Assembly: GCA_947650365.1 (NCBI GenBank)
Contig: OX393555.1
Span: 15,625,251 to 15,689,250, forward strand
Reading direction: 5' to 3'
Source of the DNA: Chamaelirium japonicum
Taxonomy: Eukaryota > Streptophyta > Magnoliopsida > Liliales > Melanthiaceae
Length of the DNA: 64,000 nucleotides
Made by a program: the position numbers and the translations under genes. The notes beneath the pieces were generated by a model. That model was not told the DNA's origin. It did not search any database and saw only the letters and a list, made by a program, of their open reading frames with translations. Shown here piece after piece: positions 11,706-32,353 of this stretch; position 1 is the first letter of the stretch, and each line of letters begins with the position of its first letter.

Positions 11706-13640
11706 CATCGATCGGTATTAACCGGTAGGCCAAATCAGATGGCCCTCCATTAGGGGTGGCTTTAACCGTATTACATTGATCGATCAACTGAATTGTACCG
11801 ATTGATCGGCATTAATTGGTCGGCCAAATCATGTGGCCCTTGATTGGGGGTGGCTTTGAACCGATCGGTATTGACTGGTTGACATAAACTGATCGACAGT
11901 CGCATCCCTTTTAGACCGATCGACTTGACAATCGCGTATCTGGTGACATCAAAGTCAACACCAATAACTTCTTGCTTTTCTCTGATGACATAAGCAATCG
12001 GTTATTGAGTTGTCTCACTCATCGACCGCTAAGAACTAATCAACCGATCCATAAGAACCAGTCGGTTGACCAGTTGAAGGTTACATAGAACCGTGCGACC
12101 AACAGGCCCAGGGGCGCCAGCCAGTCTTCCAGCCACCTCATTTCAGAGAGGGTTAGAGCCAATGAGTCTAATGAGCCATATTGATCGATTAACCCATGGG
12201 TGTCGACCGACTAGTCACTCAAAACTGACTGACTGACCGGCCAAGATGCAGATGAATCTGAGAGGAATCCCATTTTTTTCACTCCAAAGCAGCTCCGATA
12301 TTCACGCTAAGATTGGGCTCGAAGATCATGTGGGGGAAAGTCTTCGTGCCGACCCTAAGACTTCGCCGCACTAGTCAATTGAGGTTTGAATCGAAGATCG
12401 TTGTTAGATCTGTTGATTGAAGTTGATGCTTTCAATATGCAAACGGAGAGCGTTTGACACAAGAGGTGTGATCTCGGAGTTCAGCCAAAGCCTACGTCTC
12501 CGTGCTATAGGGAGCAATCCGAATTCACTAATACTTGTATTGAAGTGATCTCGACAGGCCGAGTATCACTGAAACTCCTTTGATCTCTTCAAAGACAAGA
12601 AGAAGATCGAAGAGAGGAAGTGAAAGGATGGAAACTGAAATCCAGAGCTCTGGTTTCTGAAAATTCGATCTCAGAAGTGGAAATCGGCCCCTTTTACATT
12701 CGAAGGGTTGCTATTTATAGGATTTTCTGGTGGCAAATGGCGGTTTCTGCTGTTGTATCTGGGGATCCTTCAGGTAATGAGGTAAAGCTGGTGGGTCCCG
12801 CTATCGTCTCCTGGGGGATTCCCAGGCTTTTGGGCCCACCAGGCAGGGCCGGTGGGTCCTATGATAGTCTCCGGGGGCCCACCAGGCAGGGTCGGTGGGT
12901 CCCGCTGTAGTCTTCGGGGGTCCACCAGGCAGGGCTGGTGGGTCCCGCTGTAGTCTTCGGGGGCCCACCAGGCAGGGCTGGTGGGTCCCGCTGTAGTCTT
13001 CGGGGGCCCACCAGGCAGGGCCGGTGGGTCCCTTTGTTTGCAAACTTCTTGCCAAAATTTGTACCCACAGATCAAGAGCCAAGATTTTTCAGGTAGTTAT
13101 GCCCGAAAATCTCGGTCAGATGACGGTTACAAGTGGACATCCCACGCTCTGATATTTTTGGTCGACCAGTAATGCAAGATGCATATGCCCCAGTGACTGT
13201 CCCAGCATGAAGGAGTGATAACAAGAAGACATGTCATTTATGTGCGAGGTGGTTGCTAAAACCACGGAAGCACATCACTACAAAAAGGGGACCTACCCTC
13301 TTTAAAAAAAAGGATCCGAATTCTGGAAGGGGAAGTGCTGCCCATTACTTCCAGAGTTTTCGGAGCTAGAGAGAGAGAGCTAAAGGAAGGTCAGTATTTA
13401 GGAGACCCTTTCTGAGTGTATGTGGGTTTGGGTGAGAGTTTGTTACATGTTTGGTTTGCTAGTACGTTTCTCGCCCCACCTCGTGGTTGTTTTTTCTTTA
13501 ATATTGAGAAGAGATTTTTCCACATAAATCCGGCCTCTTATGCCTCTTTGGTTTGTTAGATTGTGCCTACCAACTGAGTCTGAAAATTACCCACACACCT
13601 TCCATTTACCATATAGTTAAACCGGTTTCATAACACGACA
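11706..13640. other. Non-coding block with an LTR-like end, shared with 30,098-31,340
   Basis: No protein recognised. The right part (about 13,140-13,640) has the look of a copia-type LTR: in unit B a TATA box (ACTATAAAAAGGGG, about 30,961) is followed by a leader and a stretch GAGAAGAGATT near the end. Primer site and internal genes are missing, so it is a remnant at best. GATCGGTATT-type motifs repeat through 11,706-12,240. Confidence 0.35.
12790..13035. repeat. 43-bp minisatellite, about five units
   Basis: Head-to-tail units built on CCACCAGGCAGGGCTGGTGG followed by GTCCCGCTGTAGTCTTCG. Two well-conserved units start about 43 bp apart (12,964 and 13,007). It lies in a segment missing from unit B. 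Confidence 0.9.
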
Positions 13641-13679
13641 AAAACGTTTCAGAATTCCGAAATGTATTTGTCGTGTGGT

Positions 13680-13915
13680 GAAACCCTAGCCCTACTTCTA
13701 TACCCTAAATAGTGAACCCTAAACTAAACCCTAACCCTAACCCTAATTTTATACCCTAAATATTGAACCTTAATCTTAACCCTGACTCTACTTCTATACC
13801 CCTAATAGTGAACCCTAACCTTGACCCTAATTCTATACCCTAAATAGTGAACCCTAAACCTAACCCTAATTATATATCCCTAACGATGAACCCTAACCCT
13901 AAACCTAACTAAAAT
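13680..13915. repeat. Degenerate CCCTAA-rich repeat
   Basis: Imperfect repeats of ACCCTAAATAGTGAACCCTA and AACCCTAACCCTAA. It resembles the plant telomere unit CCCTAAA but is irregular and interspersed. It is followed by a 20-30-bp degenerate repeat (ATAGCAGTCCAAAATCAC). Unit B has the same at 31,365-31,600. It is therefore internal repeat DNA and not a telomere. Confidence 0.8.
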
Positions 13916-14254
13916 CAATGTAGCAATCCGAATACTATAGCAGTCCAAAATCACAATAGCAGTTCGAAAATACTGTAACAGCCTAAAATCACTATAGCAA
14001 TATGAAACCATTGTAGCAGTCCAAAATCACAAACTTTATACGGGATTTGATCTCTTTGGCAGAATAGGATCTCAGATATAGTTTGGCATTTACAATTAAA
14101 TTCTATTTGACAGTTAGTTACATGGACTTAGCATAAAAGAGAAAGTTTTGGAGTCTTAACCATGATCTGGATCCTCTGTCAGGGATGTATCACCAATTTG
14201 CCCCCACAAAAATCATGAACTTGATGATTTCTCGTGCCACGTGGACTCGAGAAC

Positions 14255-14341
14255 GATCACCCTCTCTCTCATTGGTCCATTTCAAGGGCTTGAAATGACA
14301 TACATGCCCTTGGAATGGACCAATGAGAGAGAGGGTGATGC
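14255..14341. repeat. Inverted repeat with 35-bp arms
   Basis: Arms 14,255-14,289 and 14,307-14,341 (GATCACCCTCTCTCTCATTG and its complement) match at about 33 of 35 positions around a 17-bp loop. In unit B only the right arm survives, because the Tat element ends in what was the loop (about 48,691). Confidence 0.85.
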
Positions 14342-14343
14342 TC

Positions 14344-15180
14344 CAACATCACACACGCACACGAAAGTCGCCAATCATGGTCATCCAATCCGGGTGCATC
14401 ACGCTCAGCCCCGTTTGCAGCTCCAACGAAGGATACAAGTAGGTGTGGTAGTTGGCCATCGTTTATCGGCCTATGGGCCCACTTTAGGGTCGGACCAATC
14501 CCTCCGGGAGTGAATCCCACATCACGCCTAGATAAATCGAGGGAAAGAGGAGTTGAACCCACAACCTCAAGCATCAGTTGCGTTGCCAACTCTCCTATCC
14601 CCTGGTGGGTGGGTGTTGGCTTTCAAGTCGATTTTAGTAATGAATCTTTGATCGTAGGCTAGTAACAGGTGTAGGCCGGCCTTATTTTTTTTATATTTTT
14701 TTGGTAGACAAACAACTTACATACCAGCTACATCACCTTACAACTTCCTTTGAGGTCTTAGAAAGAAACGTGGCCCGATGTTATCTTGACAGATCACACG
14801 TAGGCTACGAGGGTAAAATTGTCGTCAGGCTTTAGGTATCCTTGTGCTGCATAGCATGAGTGATAGGTGTCGGAGATTGAGTGGTTTGTAGTAGATTGGG
14901 AGTAACATTATCTCGAGAGTAACTTATCTATGGTCTTTCTCTCTCTACCTTCCATAAAATTTTAAGAAGTGTGAAATGTAACTTAGTATGAAGGTTTTCT
15001 CGATTCTGCCAGCCCGATTGACTTGGCAGCATACAACTGTTGGCATAAACCCACTAGCAATGTTTAAATCTTTTACACCACCAGTTGCACACTGCCACGT
15101 AAATCAAGCTGAGCGAAATCGGAAAAACCTTCGGGCTGATTAGCATTTCTCTTCTTTCACATGAGGCCTTAGGCTACCGC
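14344..15180. other. Intergenic DNA upstream of FAR copy 1
   Basis: No gene recognised. 14,550-14,610 on the minus strand has GGTTCAACTCC (B-box-like), but no cloverleaf can be drawn. The stretch 14,300-14,519 matches 48,692-48,940 in unit B, where a MITE copy then interrupts it. Confidence 0.4.
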
Positions 15181-15184
15181 CTTA

Positions 15185-15392
15185 ATGGCCTTATGGTATA
15201 ATGGTTGAGCCGGCCCCGCTTCCAACCTCCATACATAGCCCAACACAGACATAGCTTCTCTCTCTCTCTCTCATGGCCTTATGGTATAGTGGTCGAGCCG
15301 GCCCTGCTTCCAACCACTATATATATAACCCAACACAGATAAAGCTTCTCTCTCTGTCTCTCTCTCTCTCTCTCTCTCCCTCTCTCTCAATC
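15185..15392 (+). promoter_or_regulatory. Promoter and leader of FAR copy 1, tandemly duplicated
   Basis: A segment starting ATGGCCTTATGGTATA occurs twice (about 15,187 and 15,273). The first copy has the TATA-like region altered to CCATACATAGCCC. The second has TATATATAACCC at about 15,319-15,330, some 65-75 bp before the ATG, the likely core promoter. A (CT)n tract interrupted by a G and a C (about 15,346-15,388) forms the 5' leader. FAR copy 2 has only one copy of this segment. Confidence 0.6.
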
Positions 15393-24172
<8,780 letters not shown>

Positions 24173-24474
24173 AGAAGGCAAGGTCATGTGCGATGGACAT
24201 GCTAGACTATTGGAATAAACTGGTAGGCTAAAGAATAAATTCATTAAAACATTGGATTAGATGGCAAGTGCGTGTGATTATCGCTTTTGTTATATTTGTT
24301 TAGCTTATGATACATCTAAAATCGAGTGGTGTGTGTATGTGACGCAATAGTAATGTATTTTGCACAATTAACAGCTACAACTGCAATTATGCATTTTACA
24401 TCAATTGTTTGGGTTACTCACAAAATTAGTCAATAAATGATGTCTTTACATGTTTCCAAATTAGTCATTATATC

Positions 24475-25034
24475 TTCTTAACTTTTGCCCATTTTACCCC
24501 ATTTTTAGGCTTTAGAATGTTATTTAAAATGTTGCTTACTCTCAATAAAAAAAATTAATGTTACCATGGGAGAAAGCCCAAAAGGCACACATGGGGAGAA
24601 GGCTTCAAGAACAATGCTCAAATTTACAGGAGCTCCAAGGCCAAATATAAAGGGATACATCTGAGTATGATCATCTATAAGTGAGAATATCACACAAAAA
24701 TAAACGGTAAAATACATGTAATGGAAATGACATAAAAGAGAAATATAAGTACATCTTAACACCCCCCAAAAGTCAAGGTGGGGTACCCACAAAGAGTTTG
24801 CTTATAGAGAAGATGCAAAAGTGCCATGCCAACCTACATGCAAACCGAATTGGAAAGCTGATTTACCTACCAACATGCACGACGACCAGGGAACATGACG
24901 TTTTGCAAGCAGGTCCACATGAAACCAGATCACCACACTGATATTCCAAACACCCCCTTGCCTAGAGTAATACATAACAATAAATCCATTAGCTAGAAAG
25001 GAGGAGAATCGAGAAACAACATATATATATACTA
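24475..25034. repeat. Downstream block of unit A, also at 62,697-63,270
   Basis: Nearly identical to the sequence behind the third FAR fragment. It contains CACCCCCCAAAAGTCAAGG and further stretches found in plant copia internal ends in minus orientation, so it may be a retroelement relic. No intact frame. Confidence 0.7.
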
Positions 25035-25614
25035 GTGCATGCCCGTGCATGTCGGCACTCGGACAGCCGCCTTTGGCGGCCACTGCTACCGCCTTCGACA
25101 GCATCAATAATGCAATGGTTGCTTTCAGCAGCAAAACTTTGCAAAGCCGGCACTCAGACGGTCGCCTTCGGCAGCAAATGTGATCGCCTTCGGTGGCATC
25201 AACAATGCAACAGTCGCCTTCAGCAGTAAAACAAAGTCGGCACCAGTAAAACAAAGTCGGCACCCGGATAGCCACCTTCAGCAGCAAAACAAAGTCGGCA
25301 CTCGGACGGCCACCTTTGGCAGCAATTGCGATCGCATTCGACGGCCACTACGACCGCCTTCGGTGGCATCGGCAATGCAACGGCTGCCTTCAGTAGCAAA
25401 ACAAAGCTGGCACTCAGACGGCCACCTTCGGCAGCCATTGCGATCACCTTCGGCGGCATCAGCAATACAACGGTCGCCTTCAGCTGCAAAACAAAATCAG
25501 CACTCGGACAGCCGCCTTCAGCAGCAAAACAAAGTTGGTTCTCGGACGGCCACCTTCGGTAGCAACTGCGATCGCCTTCGGTGGTATCAGCAATGCAACG
25601 ATCGTCATAGGAAT
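25035..25614. repeat. Degenerate GCCTTCGGCGGC-type repeat array
   Basis: Irregular units combine GGCACTCGGACGGCCACCTT, CGGCAGCAA, GCGATCGCCTTCGGTGGCAT and AATGCAACGGTCGCCTTC. Open frames on both strands result from the three-base-compatible unit and GC content and are not genes. The related array at 63,270-63,830 is the duplicate, and a shorter variant lies at 26,005-26,290. Confidence 0.8.
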
Positions 25615-25619
25615 GGGGT

Positions 25620-25620
25620 T

Positions 25621-25703
<83 letters not shown>
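25620..25703. repeat. (GA)n microsatellite
   Basis: About 40 uninterrupted GA units, at the point where similarity with the 63.8-kb copy ends. Confidence 0.97.
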
Positions 25704-25706
<3 letters not shown>

Positions 25707-26004
25707 GGACAATTTTAAATAGGACGGGAATTTAGAGATCGGGGCATTAATTGAGAAAGTGATAGAGAGGGATCTAGGCGGGCGGTTTCTCTCTCCCCAC
25801 TCGCTATTTGCTCTCCCCTTGATTAGATCATGGGATGCTCATGTAAATCACAACTTTGATTGGATAGATATGAAATATTATCCAAATGGTATATGGGATC
25901 GGACGGCCTGAAGTATCATAATCAGCATGCATTTTTGTCCTAGTCAGCTTTTGATTCCATTTTGTCTAGTCAGCACAAGACTGACGTGCCATGTTATATA
26001 AACT
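25704..26004. other. Spacer, nothing recognised
   Basis: AT-rich unique sequence containing TTTTGTCTAGTCAGC, which recurs near 26,880 and 27,960. Confidence 0.5.
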
Positions 26005-26290
26005 AGTGCAAGCCCGTGCTTGTTGGCACTGTAGCAGGCCACCTTCGGTGGCAACACACCTATCGGTACTGCAGTGGACCGCCTTCGGCAGCAACATACA
26101 TGTCGGCACTGCAGCGGGCCGCCTTCGGCAGCAACACACCTGTCGATACTGCAGCAAGCCGTCTTCGGTGGCTACACACCTGAACACCTTCGGTAACAAC
26201 TCGTGCCTGTCGGTACTTGGACGGCAGCCTTCGGCGGCAATACACCTGACTGCCTTCGACAGTATCGGCATCGCAGTGGCCGTCTCTTAC
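26005..26290. repeat. Second CCTTCGGCAGCAA repeat array
   Basis: Units of about 45-50 bp built on GGCACTGCAGCGGGCCGCCT and TCGGCAGCAACACACCTGTC. The preceding CTAGTGCAAGCCCGTGCTTG parallels CTAGTGCATGCCCGTGCATG before the array at 25,035, so both arrays share the same entry sequence. Confidence 0.8.
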
Positions 26291-27485
26291 CACATGATCT
26301 TTCTCTCTCTCGGTGCACCGCCAACATCCTTTTGAAACAGTCTTAATTATAGAAAATTAAATATGGTTTATTTATTTAAAAAATATTCCCACTGTAGTTT
26401 TTTGTCCTATCTCTTGTTCATCAGTGTTAGTAGTTCATCTTTGAAATTCTAGCATTTTGTCCTTGTGTTTGCTTACTATATATTCTTTGTTTCATTTTCT
26501 CACTAAAGGTATTGTATCATTCCAGTGTGGCTTCAAATTGAATAGAAAAGGTGCTAAATTTATGATGTAATCAGTACAACTTGTTACACACTTCACACTT
26601 GAGTCGGTCTGAATTGATGATAACAATAGTACAACTCGTTACACACTTTACATGGCCAACAATAATCTTTTGAATTGCAGTAGGCCCCGCGGAGTGTACG
26701 CAGGATGTGCTAAAAATTTCCCCCCCAATCAGCATCCTACGCATCCCCATCTCCGAGTCATGCATGCAGACCTGTCTCTTCTCCCGTCCAAATCTCTCTC
26801 TCTTCTTCCTTATTAGATAGAGAGATCGGGGAAAGAGAGAGACAAAGATAGGGAGATTGGGGGAAGAGAGAGACGGAGTATTTTGTCTAGTCAGCGTTCC
26901 TTTTTATCTAGTTAGCCTTTTGTTCTATTTTATCATAGTCAGTTTTTTGTTCCATTTTATCCTAGTCAGCATGTAGACTGTCGTCCTTTGTTCATGTAGA
27001 CAGTCTATTGGGATGTTGTCGCTTGCTGGTATTTTCTTCGAGTGTGGTCGCGGGTTGTGCACCTTATGATGCTGAACAATTTGGATGTTGCCATGTGAGT
27101 GTCCCCTAATGCGATTGTACGGTGGGGCTGTCGGTGACCTCTGTCCAGTTGAGTATAAATTTGCACGTGGTTGTCATAAGTTCGTCAGATCAAAGATGGT
27201 ACCAAATAACGTGACTTCACAGTGAGAAATAGGGGATCGATTCCAAGACCCCGTATAAACTTGAAGTGTGGCATAGATCATCATTCTATTGATACAGATG
27301 GATGGTAGATATCGAAGCCGAGGAGGAGATTAACATTGGACGCTTTCTCTGAACCCGACAACCACGGCTGGATCGATGGGTTCATTGATGTGGTCACTAC
27401 ATATAAGCAAGCACAATCGGACGGCTGCCATCGCACCATTGGGTTGTTAGAGGCTAATATGATTTGCATGGCCAAGAGATTTATG
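26291..27485. other. Spacer between duplication units
   Basis: AT-rich, with repeats of TTTTGTCCTAGTCAGC-type sequence and AGAGAGAGAC tracts near 26,820-26,880. A 63-codon plus-strand frame (27,336-27,527) looks protein-like in places but matches no family I know. No gene is claimed. Confidence 0.4.
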
Positions 27486-27870
27486 AGGTTCTCTCTCTCT
27501 TATCCCTTTTATGACATTCCTTGCTAGTATGCTAATATGGTATTGATATGATTTATGCATAACCAAGAGAGGGAGTTAATATGGTAATAATCATTAATTT
27601 AATATGAGATACTCTCTCTATTCTCAAGATCAATTTATGGGATTTGCTCTCTCTCTCTCTCTCTCATCTCTCTTTATGATCTTCTTTGCTAGTATGCTAA
27701 TATGGTATTAATGAGATTTATGCACAACCAACAGAGGAAGTTAATATGGTAATAACCATTTAATATGAGATACTCTCTTTCTATTTTTCTCTTTGTATGT
27801 TGAACGGCCATGCAAGAGAATAATTTATGGGATTTGCTCTCTCTCTCTCTCTCTCTCATCTCTCTTTATG
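27486..27870. repeat. Two-and-a-half-copy tandem repeat, about 175-180 bp
   Basis: Units contain (CT)n, TTATGATCTTC/TTATGACATTC, TTGCTAGTATGCTAATATGG, GATTTATGCA and GAGATACTCTCT. Copies begin near 27,490 and 27,650, with a third partial copy near 27,830. Confidence 0.8.
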
Positions 27871-28069
27871 ATCTTCCTTTTTTTCTAAAACTATAAAATT
27901 TCAAAAATATAAAAGTGAATAATTGAATCTTGATCGACGGTCAGATTTGCCTATTTTTGTGTAGTCAGCTTGTTCCTTTTTGTCTAGTCAGTTTTTGATT
28001 CCATTTTGTCCTAGTTAGCACAAAACTATCGTGCCATGTTATATAGATATATAAGAATGCTAAAATACA

Positions 28070-29797
<1,728 letters not shown>

Positions 29798-29798
<1 letters not shown>

Positions 29799-31648
29799 CA
29801 AAAACATAGAAACTGTTATTATATGTTATAATGAATTTAGATCTTACATGTCATTGCTTCTCTTAACAAAAAAAAGTTTAGTTCAAAATATAATCAACTA
29901 TCTAAGACTTGTCCTGCATAAACATAAGTAGGACAGGACGGGACGGGTTCGGGTTTTTATTAGTATGAGTAGGACGGGTTTGGGATTGATCATTCAAACC
30001 CGACACGAGTTTGGGATAGGTTTGGGATAAGATATTTCTTAGAGGGATGGGATCGACCCGTCCCAAACCTGACTCGTTGCCATCCCTAGTGGCAACCATT
30101 GATCGGTATTAACCGGTAGGCCAAATCAGATGGCCCTCCATTGGGGGTGGCTTCAACCGTATTACATTGATCGATCGTCTGAGTTGTATTGACCGATCGG
30201 TATTAATTGGTCGGCCAAATCATGTGGCCCTTGATTGGGGGTGGCTTGAACTGATCGGTATTGACTGGTCGACATAAACTGATTGACAGTAGCAGCCCTT
30301 TTAGACCGATTGACTTGACAATCGTGTATCTGGTGACATCAAAGTCAACACCAATAACTTCTTGCTTTCTCTGGTGACATCAGCAGTCGGTTTTTGAGTT
30401 GTCTCACTCATCGATCGCTAAAAACTGATGGACCGATCCATACGAACAGTCGGTTGGCCAGTTGAAGGTTACATAGAATCGCGTGACCAATAGGCCCAGG
30501 GGCGCCAGCCAGTCATCCTGTCGCCTCATTTCAGGGAGGGTTGGAGCCAATGAGTCTAATGAGCCATACTGACCGATCGACCCATGGGTGTCGATCGACT
30601 GGTCACTCAAAACTGGCCGAACGACTGGCCAAGATGCAGATGAATCCGAGAGGAATCCCATTTTTTTGCCCCAAAGCAGCTTCGATTTTCACGATAAGAT
30701 TGGGCCCGAAGATCACGAGCCAAGATTTTTCAGGTAGTTATGCCCGAAAACTAGGCCGGACGACGGTTATAGGTTGACAGCCCATGCTCTGATATTTTTG
30801 GTCGACCAGTAATGCAAGATGCATATGCCCCGGTGATTGTCCCAGCACGAAGGAGTGATAACAAGAAGACACATCATTTATGCGCGAGGCGGTTGCTAAA
30901 ACCATGGAAGCACATCACAATGTCGTCCCGCTCGGAGCACACCAACTGTCACCTCGAGACACTATAAAAAGGGGACCTACCCTCTCAGAAAAAAAGGATC
31001 CGAATTCTAGAAGGGGAAGTGCTGCCCATTACTTCCAGAGTTTTCGAAGCTAGAGAGAGAGCTAAAGGAAGGTCGGTATTTAGGAGACCGGGTCTTTCTG
31101 AGTGTATGTGGGTTTGGGTGAGAGTTTGTGACATGTTTGGTTTGCTAGTGCATTTCTCATCCCACCCCGTGGTTTTTTTCCCTTTAACATTGAGAAGAGA
31201 TTATTTCACGTAAACCCGGTCTCTGAGCCACTTTGGTTTGTTAGATTGTGCCTACCAACTAAGCCTGAAAATTACCTACACACCTTCCATTTACGATATA
31301 GTTAAACCGGTTTCATAACACAACAAAAATGTTTCAGAATTCCGAAACTTATTTGTCGAGTGGTGAAAACCCTAACCCTACTTCTATACCCTAAATAATG
31401 AACCCTAAACTAAACCCTAACCCAAACCCTAATTGTATAACCTAAATATTGAACGTTAATCCTAACCCTGACTCTACTTCTATACCCCTAAAAGTGAACC
31501 CTAACCTTGACCCTAATTCTATACCCTAAATAGTGAACCCTAAACCTAACCCTAATTATATACCCCTAACCCTAAACCTAACTAAACTCAATGTAGCAAT
31601 CCGAATACTATAGCAGTACAAAATCACAATAGCAGTTCGAAAATACTA
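29798..31648. repeat. Start of duplication unit B
   Basis: Collinear with 11,406-13,984: hAT right end, GATCGGTATT-type motifs, LTR-like block and degenerate CCCTAA repeats. Relative to unit A it lacks the 12,323-13,070 minisatellite segment and has about 40 bp more before the TATA box at 30,961. It is cut at 31,648 by the Tat element. Confidence 0.85.
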
Positions 31649-31659
31649 AACCTAACCCT

Positions 31660-32353
31660 AAACCTGACTCTCCTCCTCCGGCCAGTGCTGCGGTCCTAGG
31701 TCAGCCCTGTGCTCCCCCTGCTCCTCAAATTGATTCTGCCACCGCCTCTACAGCGGGCTCCGTCCTAGAGACTTTCATGCTGCGACGGCAGATTGTCATG
31801 GTTGAGCCCGAGGACCCGCGCGTCGAGCTTTTGCTATCTATGGTAAAAGTGGGGTCCTCCATGGCCAACATTTTGATACGAGACTTCCCGGGTGATCTCT
31901 CAAAACTCCTCTTTGTTGCAGTGATGACCCCGGAAATGGAGAAGGGGAAAGAAAAAAGGAAGATTGTTCAGCAGTCCTCCCGCCCTTTAGGAGGGTAAGA
32001 CAATACCGTCTGCCTCGCCCGGGAAGCCTTCGAACGGGCGCTGGCCGAGCAGAAAAAGGCCGCCAGGCGAGAAGCGGGCTTAGGGTCGGACGCCGACCTT
32101 AGCTCGGAAGAGTCCACTCAACCGATCTCCATTGCCGATCCCACTCCCACACCGATCGCACCACCCCCACCCTTGAGGGGCCTATTCCTGCGGGCGCCTT
32201 GATTACCTCGCCTCCGAGGTCCCCGGCCCCAGCTGACGCGGGCACTCAAGAGATCACCGACCCTCGTGGGGACTTGGGGGAATCAGTCTCCGCCGCCACT
32301 CCCGCTCCGATCACGCCGTCCTCACCCCTCGAGGGGTCTGCCCTCGCGGGTGC
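31660..32353 (+). pseudogene. N-terminal part of the Tat antisense gene, broken
   Basis: Reads in the direction opposite to gag-pol. Recognisable segments encode a region with VEPEDPRVELLLSMVK, an acidic-basic linker, then Pro/Ala/Ser-rich repeats (ITSPPRSPAPADA). In-frame stops occur near 31,996 and 32,200. Its rich Pro-Ser-Ala repeat continues after the solo LTR at 36,314. The function of such antisense genes is not established. Confidence 0.6.

Noticed and set aside
12790..13035. CRISPR-like array
   Set aside because: Units are contiguous 43-bp minisatellite copies without unique spacers, in a plant genome.
13680..13915. Telomere sequence
   Set aside because: CCCTAA motifs are irregular, mixed with other words, and embedded in a duplicated internal block.
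14520..14620. Minus-strand tRNA gene or SINE
   Set aside because: A GGTTCAACTCC B-box-like word is present, but no acceptor stem, anticodon arm or consistent cloverleaf could be drawn.
25180..25623. Open frames in the GCCTTCGG array, both strands
   Set aside because: All arise from the repeat; both strands and several frames are open at once.
27336..27527. 63-codon plus-strand frame in the spacer
   Set aside because: Some protein-like stretches but no recognised domain or exon signals.
31777..31998. Independent host gene encoding the VEPEDPRVELLL protein
   Set aside because: It is continuous in style and direction with the Pro/Ser-rich repeats after the solo LTR and lies where Tat-type elements carry their antisense gene.
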